This document shows, one piece after another, positions 1-8,470 of a stretch of 64,000 bases of DNA. Position numbers and translations under genes: made by a program. The DNA is from JAXMEB01 sp046348545 (GTDB lineage Bacteria > Pseudomonadota > Gammaproteobacteria > Berkiellales > Berkiellaceae): NCBI GenBank assembly GCA_046348545.1, contig JAXMEB010000002.1, positions 372,001 to 436,000 of the forward strand. Direction: 5' to 3'. Position 1 is the first letter of the stretch; each line of letters begins with the position of its first letter. The notes below the pieces were generated by a model. That model was not told the origin of the DNA and ran no database searches. It was given only the letters and a program-made list of their open reading frames with translations.

Positions 1-1
1 C

Positions 2-1222
2 AGAGCACCTGTTGGGGTTTTGCTTTGGAATTGGATCGGCTTCATGAATCCACATCGATTATGTTGGGGGCCTGCCAGACATTTTGAGTTTGCGACAGTC
101 GTTGGCGGATTGACGCTTTTAAGCTTTGTTTTCTCCAAAGACCGCCGAATGATCCCCATTACGCCGGTTACATTGACATTGATGGCATTTATCTTATGGA
201 TGTGTATTACAACCTATTTTGCACTGGTACCGGAGGATGCTGTCAATCAATGGGAAAAAGTGATGAAAATTCAGCTGTTTATTTTTATTGCTTTATCCGT
301 TATGCAAGATCCTAAGCGGATTAGACAGCTGGTCACGGTGATTACGCTTTCAATTGCCTATTACGGTGTGAAAGGTGGGTATTTTACTTTAATTTCAGGG
401 GGGAGTTTCAGAGTGTTGGGCCCCGCTGGATCCCAGATTGAGGATAATAATACACTTGCATTGGCTCTGGTAATGATTGTCCCTTTGTTAATTTACCATG
501 CGAGAACGACAGAGAGTAAATGGTTAATAAGATTTTACTACCTGAGTGCGGGGCTTTGTGGTCTTTCCATCTTAGGAAGTCAATCACGAGGTGCCTTTTT
601 AGCTGGGAGCGCGATGGTATTGTTTTTAGTTTTAAAAAGTCATCATAAGTTCAAGGCATTTTTCGCTTTAATTATATTTGTTCCTCTAATTTTAGGGTTT
701 ATGCCTGAGTCATGGTATCAGCGGATGAGCACCATTGAAACTTATGAGGCCGATGCTTCGGCGATGGGGCGGATTAACGCATGGCATTTTGCTTATAACT
801 TAGCGAAAGATAGGCCGTTGATGGGGGGGGGATTTGAAACCTTCAGACCAGGATTGTTTGAACGATACGCACCTGATCCAGAAGCGTATCATGATTCGCA
901 TAGTATTTATTTTGAAGCATTGGGCGAACAAGGCTTTATGGGGCTTTTTCTTTTTTTAATGTTACTCTCAGTTTCGTGGCGTTTAGCTCAAAAGCTGAGA
1001 CGACGAATTTCAAATTTAGTAGAGATGAAGTGGGCGTTTGAGCTCGTGTCGATGGTTCAAGTAAGCCTGATTGGATACGTAGTGGGTGGTGCATTTTTAG
1101 GTGTTGCCTACTTCGATTTAGTTTATAGTTTAATCGCTATTTTGGTTCTTGTTGAAAATTATGTTAAACAAACATTAGGGGTTCAAGTACAATCCGGAGC
1201 TTTGTATGCAAAGCCGGCTTAA
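2..1222 (+). CDS. O-antigen ligase-like / exosortase-A-associated O-glycosylation ligase (5' truncated)
   Basis: Polytopic inner-membrane protein, probably a Wzy_C/WaaL-type ligase that transfers polysaccharide from a lipid carrier. The frame is open from base 2, so the true start lies outside the window; a TTG at 20 is only an internal codon. Seen: many hydrophobic segments, the N-terminal WNWIGFMNPHRL stretch typical of exosortase-A-system putative O-glycosylation ligases, and the Wzy_C-like region around HDSHSIYFEALGEQG near residue 295. About 407 residues are visible, close to the family length of roughly 400-430. It stands just before a methyltransferase and a polysaccharide deacetylase on the same strand, which supports a role in exopolysaccharide or glycoprotein assembly. 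The exact acceptor cannot be read from sequence. Confidence 0.8.
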   Translation, partial: RAPVGVLLWNWIGFMNPHRLCWGPARHFEFATVVGGLTLLSFVFSKDRRMIPITPVTLTLMAFILWMCITTYFALVPEDAVNQWEKVMKIQLFIFIALSVMQDPKRIRQLVTVITLSIAYYGVKGGYFTLISGGSFRVLGPAGSQIEDNNTLALALVMIVPLLIYHARTTESKWLIRFYYLSAGLCGLSILGSQSRGAFLAGSAMVLFLVLKSHHKFKAFFALIIFVPLILGFMPESWYQRMSTIETYEADASAMGRINAWHFAYNLAKDRPLMGGGFETFRPGLFERYAPDPEAYHDSHSIYFEALGEQGFMGLFLFLMLLSVSWRLAQKLRRRISNLVEMKWAFELVSMVQVSLIGYVVGGAFLGVAYFDLVYSLIAILVLVENYVKQTLGVQVQSGALYAKPA

Positions 1223-1236
1223 GAGAGGTGAGTCAG

Positions 1237-1947
1237 TTGACGCCATTTGAAGCTGCTTGGAAACGGCGATTTGAAAAATTTGCCGCGGCTAGAACGGATG
1301 CAGCGATAGCGGGTTGGAGTGAAACAGGACTCGAGACGCGTGTTCGCTATTTTTTACAATTTTGGTCACGACCCGCCTATGGCCGTTGGCTGGATGTTGG
1401 TTGTGGAGCGGGAACCTATAGCCAAATCTTAGCAAAATACCACCTAGACACGATTGGAGTGGATTATTCTGTTCCAACGCTGATAAAAGCGAAGACTCGA
1501 TATTCTAAGGGTATAGAGTGGGGGGCAGCTAATGTCTATCAATTGCCATTTAAAGCCCAAAGCTTTGATGGTGTACTTTGCTTTGGAGTCTTACAAGCCA
1601 TTTCGGATGAAATAACGGCATTACATGAATTGAGACGTGTCTCGAAGGAAAAAAGTGAGGTATGGGTTGATGGTCTTAACAAATGGTGTATCATCCATTG
1701 GCGACATCTTTTAGCAGAAAAATTTTCAAAAAGGACATCTCATCTACATTATCTATCACCATTTTCACTGACTCGCGATTTGAGCGGTGCTACGACCTAT
1801 TGGCTCCCCATCTTGCCGCGTCGTTTGAGCTTCTTGCAGCGTTTATTTTATCAGCCAATGGTTTTGAGGTTATGGCAACGCCTTTCCTGGCTAACACGTT
1901 TTTTATCGCATAGTTTTCTTATTCGGATTGATTCAGGTTATGTTTAA
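1237..1947 (+). CDS. class I SAM-dependent methyltransferase
   Basis: Cytosolic methyltransferase of unknown substrate. The SAM-binding motif LDVGCGAG lies near residue 52, followed by an acidic-loop VDYS and a post-I region LPFKAQSFDGVLC, all typical of Methyltransf_11/25 folds. Start choice: a GAGAGG at 1223-1228 sits 8 nt before TTG 1237; an upstream GTG at 1228 is in frame but lies on top of that ribosome site, so TTG 1237 is preferred. The C-terminal third is basic and rich in leucine and tryptophan, possibly membrane-associating. The stop overlaps the next gene's start, so it is probably translationally coupled inside the polysaccharide cluster. It may methylate a sugar or a lipid-linked intermediate; that is inference. 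Confidence 0.75.
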   Translation: MTPFEAAWKRRFEKFAAARTDAAIAGWSETGLETRVRYFLQFWSRPAYGRWLDVGCGAGTYSQILAKYHLDTIGVDYSVPTLIKAKTRYSKGIEWGAANVYQLPFKAQSFDGVLCFGVLQAISDEITALHELRRVSKEKSEVWVDGLNKWCIIHWRHLLAEKFSKRTSHLHYLSPFSLTRDLSGATTYWLPILPRRLSFLQRLFYQPMVLRLWQRLSWLTRFLSHSFLIRIDSGYV

Positions 1948-2872
1948 TTGTAATAAATTGCAGATATTGATTTATCACCGTGTTTTGAATGAGCCCGATC
2001 CGATGCGACCGGGTGAGATGGATGTTAGTCTATTTGAAACGCAGATGAAAATTCTACGTCAGCATTTTAATCCCTTGGGTTTATCAGAAGGATTGTACAG
2101 GTTAAAGTCGGGCACTTTGCCTAAACGGGCAGTGGCGATAACCTTTGATGATGGCTATAAAGATAATCTAAGCCATGCTTGGCCAATTTTAAAACGGTAT
2201 GATTTGAAGCCAACTATTTTTGTGGCTACGGGTTTTTTGAATAGTGGCATTATGTGGAATGATGCTATCATCGAATTAGTCAGGCGTTCTCAAGATGTCT
2301 TAGATTTAACAAAAGATAGACTTGGTTGTATGCCTGTAGGGACGCTTTCTGAAAAATTAACAACGGCTCGCTATCTGATTCAATCCTTAAAGTATTGTCA
2401 TCCTGATTTACGAAATGAAGTCATTGATAAGGTCAAATCGACTATTGGCCTGTCAATACCCGCGGACTTAATGATGACGGTTACAGATATCCAGCAACTT
2501 GCTTTGGAGGGTGTCGAAATCGGTGCACATACGGTGACGCATCCTATTTTATCAAAAATACCTTTTGAGGTTGCTGAAACCGAAATCATGGAATCAAAAT
2601 TATTTCTAGAAGGTATTTTAGGGCAATCTATTAAATATTTTGCTTATCCAAATGGCAATCCTGGCGTTGATTATCATTTATCACATCGAAATTTTCTGAA
2701 AACAGCGGGATTTGAAGCTGGATTTTCAACCTGGTGGGCGGCTGCCAACCGTCAGATGGACTTCTATCAATTACCCCGCTTTACCCCCTGGGATACTTCT
2801 CGCGTTAAATTTCGCCTTCGAATGCTTCAATATCGCTTTAAGTCTGTTGGTAGAGCGCTCAAGATCCGCTAA
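1940..2872 (+). CDS. polysaccharide deacetylase (NodB domain, CE4 family)
   Basis: Predicted metal-dependent de-N-acetylase acting on a surface polysaccharide. Seen: YHRVL near the N-terminus, the NodB motif TFDDGY (catalytic Asp and first metal Asp, near residue 72), the metal-binding AHTVTHP near residue 200, and FAYPNG, in the correct order for CE4 enzymes. The ATG at 1940 overlaps the end of the methyltransferase gene by 8 bp; a TTG at 1928 is possible but less likely. There is no clear signal peptide, as in many EPS-locus deacetylases. It is the last plus-strand gene of the cluster and is followed by a hairpin at 2914-2939. Confidence 0.85.
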   Translation: MFNCNKLQILIYHRVLNEPDPMRPGEMDVSLFETQMKILRQHFNPLGLSEGLYRLKSGTLPKRAVAITFDDGYKDNLSHAWPILKRYDLKPTIFVATGFLNSGIMWNDAIIELVRRSQDVLDLTKDRLGCMPVGTLSEKLTTARYLIQSLKYCHPDLRNEVIDKVKSTIGLSIPADLMMTVTDIQQLALEGVEIGAHTVTHPILSKIPFEVAETEIMESKLFLEGILGQSIKYFAYPNGNPGVDYHLSHRNFLKTAGFEAGFSTWWAAANRQMDFYQLPRFTPWDTSRVKFRLRMLQYRFKSVGRALKIR

Positions 2873-2906
2873 CGTTACCCAATAAGCAAAAACCAAGAGG
2901 TGGGTA

Positions 2907-2939
2907 ATAAAAAAGCGCTTAAGGTTTCCCTTAAGCGCT
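2907..2939 (-). terminator. rho-independent terminator, minus-strand gene 2966-4408
   Basis: Perfect 11-bp stem (2914-2924 with 2929-2939, arm AGCGCTTAAGG) around a TTTC loop. On the minus strand the stem is followed by a T-rich run (TTTTTTATTA). It therefore terminates the leftward gene ending at 2966 and may also stop rightward transcripts from the deacetylase gene. A nearly identical hairpin recurs at 4643-4675. Confidence 0.8.
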
Positions 2940-2965
2940 GAATTCTGATTTGAATGGTATTGTTG

Positions 2966-4408
2966 TTATGGTGACTCAGGACGGCATGTTTGAGGAGGTT
3001 CAGGCCATCCGCTATTCAGGGGTTCTTGTGATTCAGGCTCAGAAATTTTCATATTGAAGTTATACGTCATCACGGGTGGGTGCCCGAAATCATGTTGGAG
3101 ATTGTCGCGATGATCTGGAACTTTTTCCATTTCTTGAGCTGCGACGTTATGACTGCTCTTTAGGTATGCGATCAATCTAGGCGAATCTATAAAAACTAGC
3201 CGTGGTAACATGGCTAAGGTTGCACTAATTAAAGCAACGGTTGAATCTGCTTGAACTGCTGTCAAACCGAAACTACCTACTAACCCAGTAGTTAGCACTA
3301 GGCCAAGTAGAGCACCCCAAACAGCAAGGGAACGATAGTTTTCTATAAAACGACCAAATGCACCGGCTGTGATGCGATTGAAATATCCATTGTCTCTCGT
3401 GACTGCTTGGTATTCAGGTGCCGCACTGAAGATACTCAGTACGCGCCCTAGTGTTTCACCTGCTGCAATACCTATTAGACTTGAAAGATTACCGGCGGCT
3501 CTCTCTATGTATTCGATCGAGATTTGTGACCAGGGATTTATGGCTTTGAAAATAGCGAGTTTAAAAGCACTTTTGAAATCTCCCTCCCAAAAAGTTGGTT
3601 TGCTTAAATTGATTAACGGTTTTAAGAACCCCTGGGGAATCGCACCGACTAAACTTGCCCCCATGTCATACGCTAAGCGATAGCTAAAATTTCGCCACGA
3701 GTCTAGGCGTTTTTGATAATCGCTTTTGGCATCTTTGTCATTGTCGATTTTGTCTTGAGGCTTATTTTCATCTACATTCTTAGGACTTGAAACTTTATTT
3801 TCGAGCCAGTTCCTTAAAAACTTAGGAACTAAATAATTGCTCACAGACAGCGCGCCCAGCCCGAATGTTGCTCCAATCGCCACAAATCCTAGAAGAGGTT
3901 GAGCCATCATGGTTCCTGCAGCAAGACCCAACAGTGCACCCCACACACACCATGTCACAAGAGATTGTGTAAGTTGGGAAAATATTGTTGGCTTAATCGA
4001 TTCAAAATATCTATTCCCTTTAGTTACTTTCTGATAGGTTGGCGCTGTCACAAAAAGACTAAGAATTAGTCCTAGCGTCGTGCCTGCTAACCAACTGATC
4101 GCACTGATGAAGTTGGCAACAGGCTTTTGGATATAAAATTCAGTGATATCAATCCAGGGCTGAACAAAGCGTCTCAATTTATGCTGCCATTCCTTTCGTT
4201 GGTGTTTTTGCTTAGGATTAGGTTTATATTCAAAAGCCAAATATTCAAAGGGACGTAAAAATGCTCTGGGTAGCGCACCAGAAAGAGTTGAGCCCAGAAC
4301 ATAGGCTGGGCGGTAGCTAAATTGACCCCAACCAACCAGGCGTTGTAAATAAGTATTTTCTGAATCAGATATATGTTTGATATCTGAGTAACTATCATCT
4401 TGTTCCAT
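2966..4408 (-). CDS. unknown membrane protein built of two copies of a ~200-residue module
   Basis: Not recognised. The 480-residue protein has an internal duplication: residues about 24-205 and about 233-425 align with each other. Each begins with an R-L-x-x-W-x-x-F-S-Y-R-x-A-Y stretch, then a G-A-(L/I)-P segment, an amphipathic region, a small-residue-rich helix leading to APxYQ(K/A)VT(K/R)xNxYF, and a hydrophobic V-W-G-A-L-L-G-L helix pair. Several likely transmembrane helices per module are rich in Gly/Ala. The linker is highly charged and the C-terminal tail is proline-rich. ATG at 4408 is weakly served by a GAG upstream. It sits inside a polysaccharide locus but on the opposite strand and resembles no polysaccharide enzyme. 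It could be an effector-like or envelope protein; no function is proposed. Confidence 0.6.
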   Translation of the reverse strand: MEQDDSYSDIKHISDSENTYLQRLVGWGQFSYRPAYVLGSTLSGALPRAFLRPFEYLAFEYKPNPKQKHQRKEWQHKLRRFVQPWIDITEFYIQKPVANFISAISWLAGTTLGLILSLFVTAPTYQKVTKGNRYFESIKPTIFSQLTQSLVTWCVWGALLGLAAGTMMAQPLLGFVAIGATFGLGALSVSNYLVPKFLRNWLENKVSSPKNVDENKPQDKIDNDKDAKSDYQKRLDSWRNFSYRLAYDMGASLVGAIPQGFLKPLINLSKPTFWEGDFKSAFKLAIFKAINPWSQISIEYIERAAGNLSSLIGIAAGETLGRVLSIFSAAPEYQAVTRDNGYFNRITAGAFGRFIENYRSLAVWGALLGLVLTTGLVGSFGLTAVQADSTVALISATLAMLPRLVFIDSPRLIAYLKSSHNVAAQEMEKVPDHRDNLQHDFGHPPVMTYNFNMKISEPESQEPLNSGWPEPPQTCRPESP

Positions 4409-4492
4409 AGGAAGCTCTTACTTAAGGATTTTACAGTGTTGGGAGCATAGCTAACTCCAGATAGCATGTCAACAAATTGGAAGATTGCGAGA

Positions 4493-4587
4493 CCCCAGTT
4501 CGGGGTTTTTTGGGATATATCGTCATCCCGCTGTGCGGAATGACGTCATTACAAACCAACCCCGCCTTCAAAAACTCCGAACTGAGG
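4493..4587. mobile_element. 95-bp MITE-like element with 18-bp TIRs and 8-bp target duplication
   Basis: The ends 4493-4510 (CCCCAGTTCGGGGTTTTT) and 4570-4587 are inverted repeats matching at 16 of 18 positions. Immediately outside lie identical 8-bp direct repeats TTGCGAGA at 4485-4492 and 4588-4595, as expected of a target-site duplication. The interior holds a second hairpin at 4521-4545 (CGTCAT-C-CCGC / GCGG-A-ATGACG). No coding capacity. The left TIR can itself fold (CCCC-AGTTC-GGGG plus T5) and might act as a rightward terminator. The parent transposon is not in the window. Confidence 0.65.
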
Positions 4588-4642
4588 TTGCGAGATATAT
4601 TTTCAGGTGCTAGTGCACGATTGGAGTGGCAAGAGAAGGTGT

Positions 4643-4675
4643 AATAAAAAAGCGCTTAAGGTTTCCCTTAAGCGC
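4643..4675 (-). terminator. rho-independent terminator, minus-strand gene 4716-5441
   Basis: Stem 4652-4661 / 4666-4675 (arm GCGCTTAAGG, loop TTTC), followed on the minus strand by T-rich TTTTTTATTA. It is nearly identical, including flanking bases GTAATAAAA, to the hairpin at 2907-2939, so the two may have arisen by duplication. Confidence 0.8.
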
Positions 4676-4715
4676 CTTATAGTCTTTTAAGCACCGTTAG
4701 ACATTTCGTTGCTTT

Positions 4716-5441
4716 TTATGTCCCCTTTTTATTTTTCTTATTTTTTTTTATTTTTTGCCGACTCACTGTTGCAGGTTGGTGTGACCAGCCGTTTTTTATA
4801 TCAAGCAATTCTTTGAAGACCTCAAATCCATTTGAGTGAACCCTTCGAAAGAAACTGTTTTGCATTTTCTTGGCAGTTGAGCCTAAGCGTTCTATAAAGT
4901 GGCTTGTTTTATAATTATGGTTATCACAGCACATCATAGGACGTGCCGCCACTTGTGGATCAGGCGGGAGGATAGGCATTGAGGCATCATTTGGAGGAAC
5001 GCCATCGTTTTTGGGATGCTTGAACATTTTCATCCGTTGTTGGTGTTTTCCCACCGCAGCTTTTAATCGCCAATAGATGGAATAACAACGGCTTTGTTCA
5101 CTGGAGACCCAATAACTCAGGTAGCCCCAGCCTTGTCCGGTTCTTTTGAGTGCTTCCTGGCAAAGTGCTAAGAAAGCAATATCTTGACCCAGCGTCATAT
5201 AGAGCTGCGTCGAATTTAGCAGTTTTTCAAGCACTTCTTTAACATCAACGGGAAGTGTTTCGTTGATATCGCCGAGTGCATTTTTCACATCCTCTACGAA
5301 CTGTTGACGAGAAATCTTAAGCAACGATTCATGAGTCATTTCAGACGCTCTGAGGTACGACTGATCAATCTGGGCTTGGAATTTCCGGTCTTCAGCTTGT
5401 TGTGACGACGTGAGTAACATACCCTCTGTCGTTTTACCCAT
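4716..5441 (-). CDS. hypothetical protein, lysine-rich C-terminus
   Basis: Not recognised. About 241 residues, soluble and mostly helical by composition. It has a central Cys/His-containing patch (M-M-C-C-D-N-H-N, near residue 172), a proline-rich linker (PPNDASMPILPPDP) and a poly-lysine tail (KIKKNKKNKKG). Start: ATG 5441 has AAGGA with 5-nt spacing; an in-frame TTG at 5456 lacks such a site. It is a separate unit between the amidotransferase gene (ends 5503) and its own terminator at 4643-4675. It could be an effector or a nucleic-acid-binding protein from the basic tail, but nothing in the sequence settles this. Confidence 0.55.
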   Translation of the reverse strand: MGKTTEGMLLTSSQQAEDRKFQAQIDQSYLRASEMTHESLLKISRQQFVEDVKNALGDINETLPVDVKEVLEKLLNSTQLYMTLGQDIAFLALCQEALKRTGQGWGYLSYWVSSEQSRCYSIYWRLKAAVGKHQQRMKMFKHPKNDGVPPNDASMPILPPDPQVAARPMMCCDNHNYKTSHFIERLGSTAKKMQNSFFRRVHSNGFEVFKELLDIKNGWSHQPATVSRQKIKKNKKNKKGT

Positions 5442-5502
5442 GACAATCCTTGTCAATTATTATTCGCTGAAGGGTCCTTTCAGGAAAACATAAAATCAGT
5501 AG

Positions 5503-7311
5503 TCAGGCAACCTCATTATCAAAAACAATTTTGGTTTTTTGGGTTCGAGAGCGTTGAGGTGAGATAGCTAGAATAGGGTGGGTTTGCATCCAGAGTTCAA
5601 AGACCGCTAATGTCCAAGCCATCACGCCATAATAACTGGGGTGCTCCTTTAAGAGGGTATTCATTAGCTCATCAATGAACCGAGATTGAACGATACCACG
5701 GAGTTTGAGCATAGATAGTTGTGAAAAAATATACCCCTTTAACCCCGCGTGCTGTGTTAGCCAAACGCCGAAAGGGAGGCCGAATCCGTGTTTGGTCTTG
5801 GCGATAATTTTTTTAGGTAAGAAATCAGACATAGCCTTTTTATAGAAATACCGGAGCTGTCCATCTTTAATCTTATCTTGATCAGGCAGTCGAAGCGCAA
5901 ATTGAACCAACTGCTCATCTAAGAAGGGAAAATGAACTTGAATCAGATTTTGTTCACAAGCTGTTACGACTTTTCTAAGGTCGTTATCTGCTAAAGTAAA
6001 TTTCATATCTAAACTCAACATTCGACTTAGTAGCGTACTGGCATCTGCTTCTGCGTAATGAGCTCTCTGCATCGCAAGCGAGGCTTTTTCATCTATAAAA
6101 TGAAGGAAATCTCTAGTGAAAATATTTGGAGGTCCGATGCGAGATATTAAATTATATCGCTCTTGTCTATCAGGCATTGGCATATTAGCTTGTGAGATAT
6201 AGCTTTTGTATTTTGCAAAAAAGCTATTATTCTGTGAATCAGGCAGCCAGGCTGCAAGCGGTTCGAGGAATCCTTGTCTTAAAAATTTGGGTAGCAAATG
6301 ATAATGTGTGAATCGTGCTTGTATCGCATATCGTGTGTTTCCACCAAACAATTCATCACCACCGTCTCCGGCTAATAAGTGGTCGACACCGTTTTCTTTT
6401 GCAAGTTGAGCACAGAAATAAGTCGGCAAGAGCGAAGCATTCCCAAAAGGTTGTTCTAAATGACTCACTATAATGGGTAATTTGTCGATGATGTCTTGCG
6501 GTGTCACATGATAAGTAATATGCTCAGCATGAAAATGTTTTGCAGCAATTTCAGCATATGAAATTTCATTGAATTTTTCAGCATCAAATCCTATTGAGAA
6601 CGCTTTAATTTTTCTTTTGCCTTGCTCTGAAAGATATCCTAAGACAGTTGAGCTATCAATTCCACCACTGAGAAAGCAACCAACATTCTCTTTCTGGTGA
6701 TGCGGTGAAATGGCATTCTTTAATAATGATTTAAGTTGTGTACCTTTTTCTTTAAATGAACGACCATCAAATTGTGAATAGTGTGGTTTCCAATAAGGGA
6801 TAATCTTAAGCTGTCCTTTACGGAATAAAGCATAATGTCCAGGTTCAATCGCGACTATTCCTTCATACAGAGTTTGAGGGCTGGGCACGAAATGAAAATA
6901 AAAATAATCGAATATGCTTTGAAGTCGAATTGGCGGTTGCGAAGGAAGATGAGCACTCAAATAGTGGCAATGATCAGAAAATGTGAAACTATTGTTTTGC
7001 GAGCAGCAATAGAGTGCGTAAGTGCCAATTTTGTCTCGAGCAAGAAATACCTCTTGTTTTTCATAAGAGATGATTGCAAACGCAAACTGGCCTGAGAATC
7101 TCGTTAGGCATTGAGGGCCTTGTGCTCGATACGCTTCAAGCAGTGTTTCAGCAGCTAAAGGAAGGCCAGATCCACCTTGTTCGTATATTTGACCTTTTAG
7201 TATCAGACAGTATGAATTTAGTTTGAAGATTAGATTTTTATCGTCAGATGTGATGCCATACTGTTCGGAAAAAAAGGGTTGATTAAGCCAGCCTAGAAAT
7301 GGACCTGTCAT
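5503..7311 (-). CDS. asparagine-synthase-like amidotransferase lacking the N-terminal cysteine
   Basis: Homologue of AsnB / exosortase-A-associated amidotransferases, expected to amidate a sugar acid or peptide of the surface polymer through an acyl-adenylate. Seen: N-terminal Ntn-glutaminase-like half (residues 1 to about 180), the PP-loop SGGIDSS at 215-221 and DGGDELFGG near 315 in the synthetase half; 602 residues is normal length. Oddity: active family members start Met-Cys-Gly, with Cys2 as the glutaminase nucleophile. Here the protein starts Met-Thr-Gly-Pro, so glutamine hydrolysis is probably lost and ammonia or another amine may be the donor. ATG 7311 lies 4 nt after the stop of the upstream GNAT gene, indicating one operon (TPR-GNAT-amidotransferase). 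Confidence 0.82.
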   Translation of the reverse strand: MTGPFLGWLNQPFFSEQYGITSDDKNLIFKLNSYCLILKGQIYEQGGSGLPLAAETLLEAYRAQGPQCLTRFSGQFAFAIISYEKQEVFLARDKIGTYALYCCSQNNSFTFSDHCHYLSAHLPSQPPIRLQSIFDYFYFHFVPSPQTLYEGIVAIEPGHYALFRKGQLKIIPYWKPHYSQFDGRSFKEKGTQLKSLLKNAISPHHQKENVGCFLSGGIDSSTVLGYLSEQGKRKIKAFSIGFDAEKFNEISYAEIAAKHFHAEHITYHVTPQDIIDKLPIIVSHLEQPFGNASLLPTYFCAQLAKENGVDHLLAGDGGDELFGGNTRYAIQARFTHYHLLPKFLRQGFLEPLAAWLPDSQNNSFFAKYKSYISQANMPMPDRQERYNLISRIGPPNIFTRDFLHFIDEKASLAMQRAHYAEADASTLLSRMLSLDMKFTLADNDLRKVVTACEQNLIQVHFPFLDEQLVQFALRLPDQDKIKDGQLRYFYKKAMSDFLPKKIIAKTKHGFGLPFGVWLTQHAGLKGYIFSQLSMLKLRGIVQSRFIDELMNTLLKEHPSYYGVMAWTLAVFELWMQTHPILAISPQRSRTQKTKIVFDNEVA

Positions 7312-7315
7312 GCCA

Positions 7316-8434
7316 TTAACCTCTCGTTAACTTGATGATTTGATGTTTAACTGGACGCAGAGTAGGATAGATATTTCGTTCAAGCCACTGCATCAATTTG
7401 CCTTTAAAAGTATCATTGTAACCGCGTAGGGTTGCGAGGATGAGAGATTGATTTTCCCATCTTAATTTGTATTCATTACGCCCAGGCCCCATATAATAAT
7501 GAACTGCCCGTTCTTGAAAGAGTGCTTGAATAATTTTCCAATTCAAATAGGTCCCAGGCGAGAGCGCTTGAAAGGATGGATCATAATCTGAACGCAATGC
7601 GTAATATCGACCTTGTTCAGTAAGTTGTAGCTCATACGCTATGGGTTGACCATTCAGCTTTAATAGCCATACGACAATATCATGCTGATTCGAGAATAAT
7701 TCAAATAGTTTAGAAACAAAAGCACGAGGACCTTCAAAATTGAGAGCAGTTTCTACCTCATTCTTCCAGCTTGTTGATGAGAGCTTCGTGATAATATCTA
7801 AGATAGCGACTTGCTGGTGCTGATCAGGCGCGATGCGACATAGTTCAAGCGTTCCAGCCTTAGTGAGCTTATTAAGAATAGCATTATTCCCTTTTTTTAA
7901 TCGTCTAGATTTATTTTTGTAATAACCCTCCCAATCTGGTATCAGATGAACAGAATAATGAATCTCATTTTCGATCGCTTTTAATCTGAAAAGAGAGGAG
8001 GGCACCTGGTGTGAAAGCAGTTGTGCATCCGGTGCGAGTAGTCGCCAATTAATCACATCCCAATGAAAGTGGCACCGAGAAAGTGCTTTCATGATGGCAT
8101 CATAGGCGGCTGCGACATGGGTCTTAGCTATGAGCCAATCGCAGCATTGTGTGTCTGGGATGGTGAGAAGAGCGAGTTCTTCAACCTGCATATGGTAGTA
8201 ACGAGTAGGTTGCAATATCATTGGGCAAATCGCAACCAAATTCATTTCATCATATAGTGTGAGTATTTTAAGTTTTGCGTGTTGCTTGGCCCAAGCCCAA
8301 GCAGCTTTAAACCAAGCATGACGTAAAAATAAAGGGGCTTTTATAGCAAGGGCTAAGTCATCCCAAGCGTTGGCTAGATTCTCAAAATCATTTTCATGTT
8401 CTACCCACTGTACTCTAAGCTTGCTCTTTGCCAT
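7316..8434 (-). CDS. GNAT/FemAB-like acyltransferase (CelD/BcsL, Acetyltransf_6 type)
   Basis: Predicted cytosolic acyl- or aminoacyltransferase of the type often encoded in exopolysaccharide and exosortase loci. The 372-residue protein has the two-domain CelD-like layout. The C-terminal domain shows the family pattern of a substrate region (LKLNGQPIAYELQL), then YYALRSDYDPSF, SPGTYLNWKIIQ and the terminal YYMGPGRNEYKLRW motif. ATG 8434 has GAAGAG about 5 nt upstream; a GTG at 8446 is in frame but inferior. It overlaps no gene but is packed between the TPR gene (stop at 8443) and the amidotransferase, so co-transcription is likely. The acyl donor and acceptor are unknown. Confidence 0.75.
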   Translation of the reverse strand: MAKSKLRVQWVEHENDFENLANAWDDLALAIKAPLFLRHAWFKAAWAWAKQHAKLKILTLYDEMNLVAICPMILQPTRYYHMQVEELALLTIPDTQCCDWLIAKTHVAAAYDAIMKALSRCHFHWDVINWRLLAPDAQLLSHQVPSSLFRLKAIENEIHYSVHLIPDWEGYYKNKSRRLKKGNNAILNKLTKAGTLELCRIAPDQHQQVAILDIITKLSSTSWKNEVETALNFEGPRAFVSKLFELFSNQHDIVVWLLKLNGQPIAYELQLTEQGRYYALRSDYDPSFQALSPGTYLNWKIIQALFQERAVHYYMGPGRNEYKLRWENQSLILATLRGYNDTFKGKLMQWLERNIYPTLRPVKHQIIKLTRG

Positions 8435-8470
8435 TATACTCTTCACAGCTGGATTTTGGAGGTTTGCTTG
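8435..8470. repeat. half copy of the TATACCC palindromic repeat family
   Basis: Bases 8435-8470 match the left arm of the short family members (compare 11921-11960): TATAC-CTTCACAGCTG-ATTTTGG then GGTTTGCTTGTC. No right arm is visible. It lies across the junction of the TPR gene (its last codons and stop) and the leader of the GNAT gene. Confidence 0.6.

Larger units (their letters stand above)
4409..4715. other. 307-nt gene-free stretch holding a MITE-like element and a terminator
   Basis: No credible gene. Contents: upstream region of the minus-strand gene at 4408, then a 95-bp inverted-repeat element at 4493-4587 with flanking 8-bp direct repeats, then about 55 unremarkable bases, then the terminator hairpin at 4652-4675 belonging to the gene ending at 4716. 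Confidence 0.6.
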
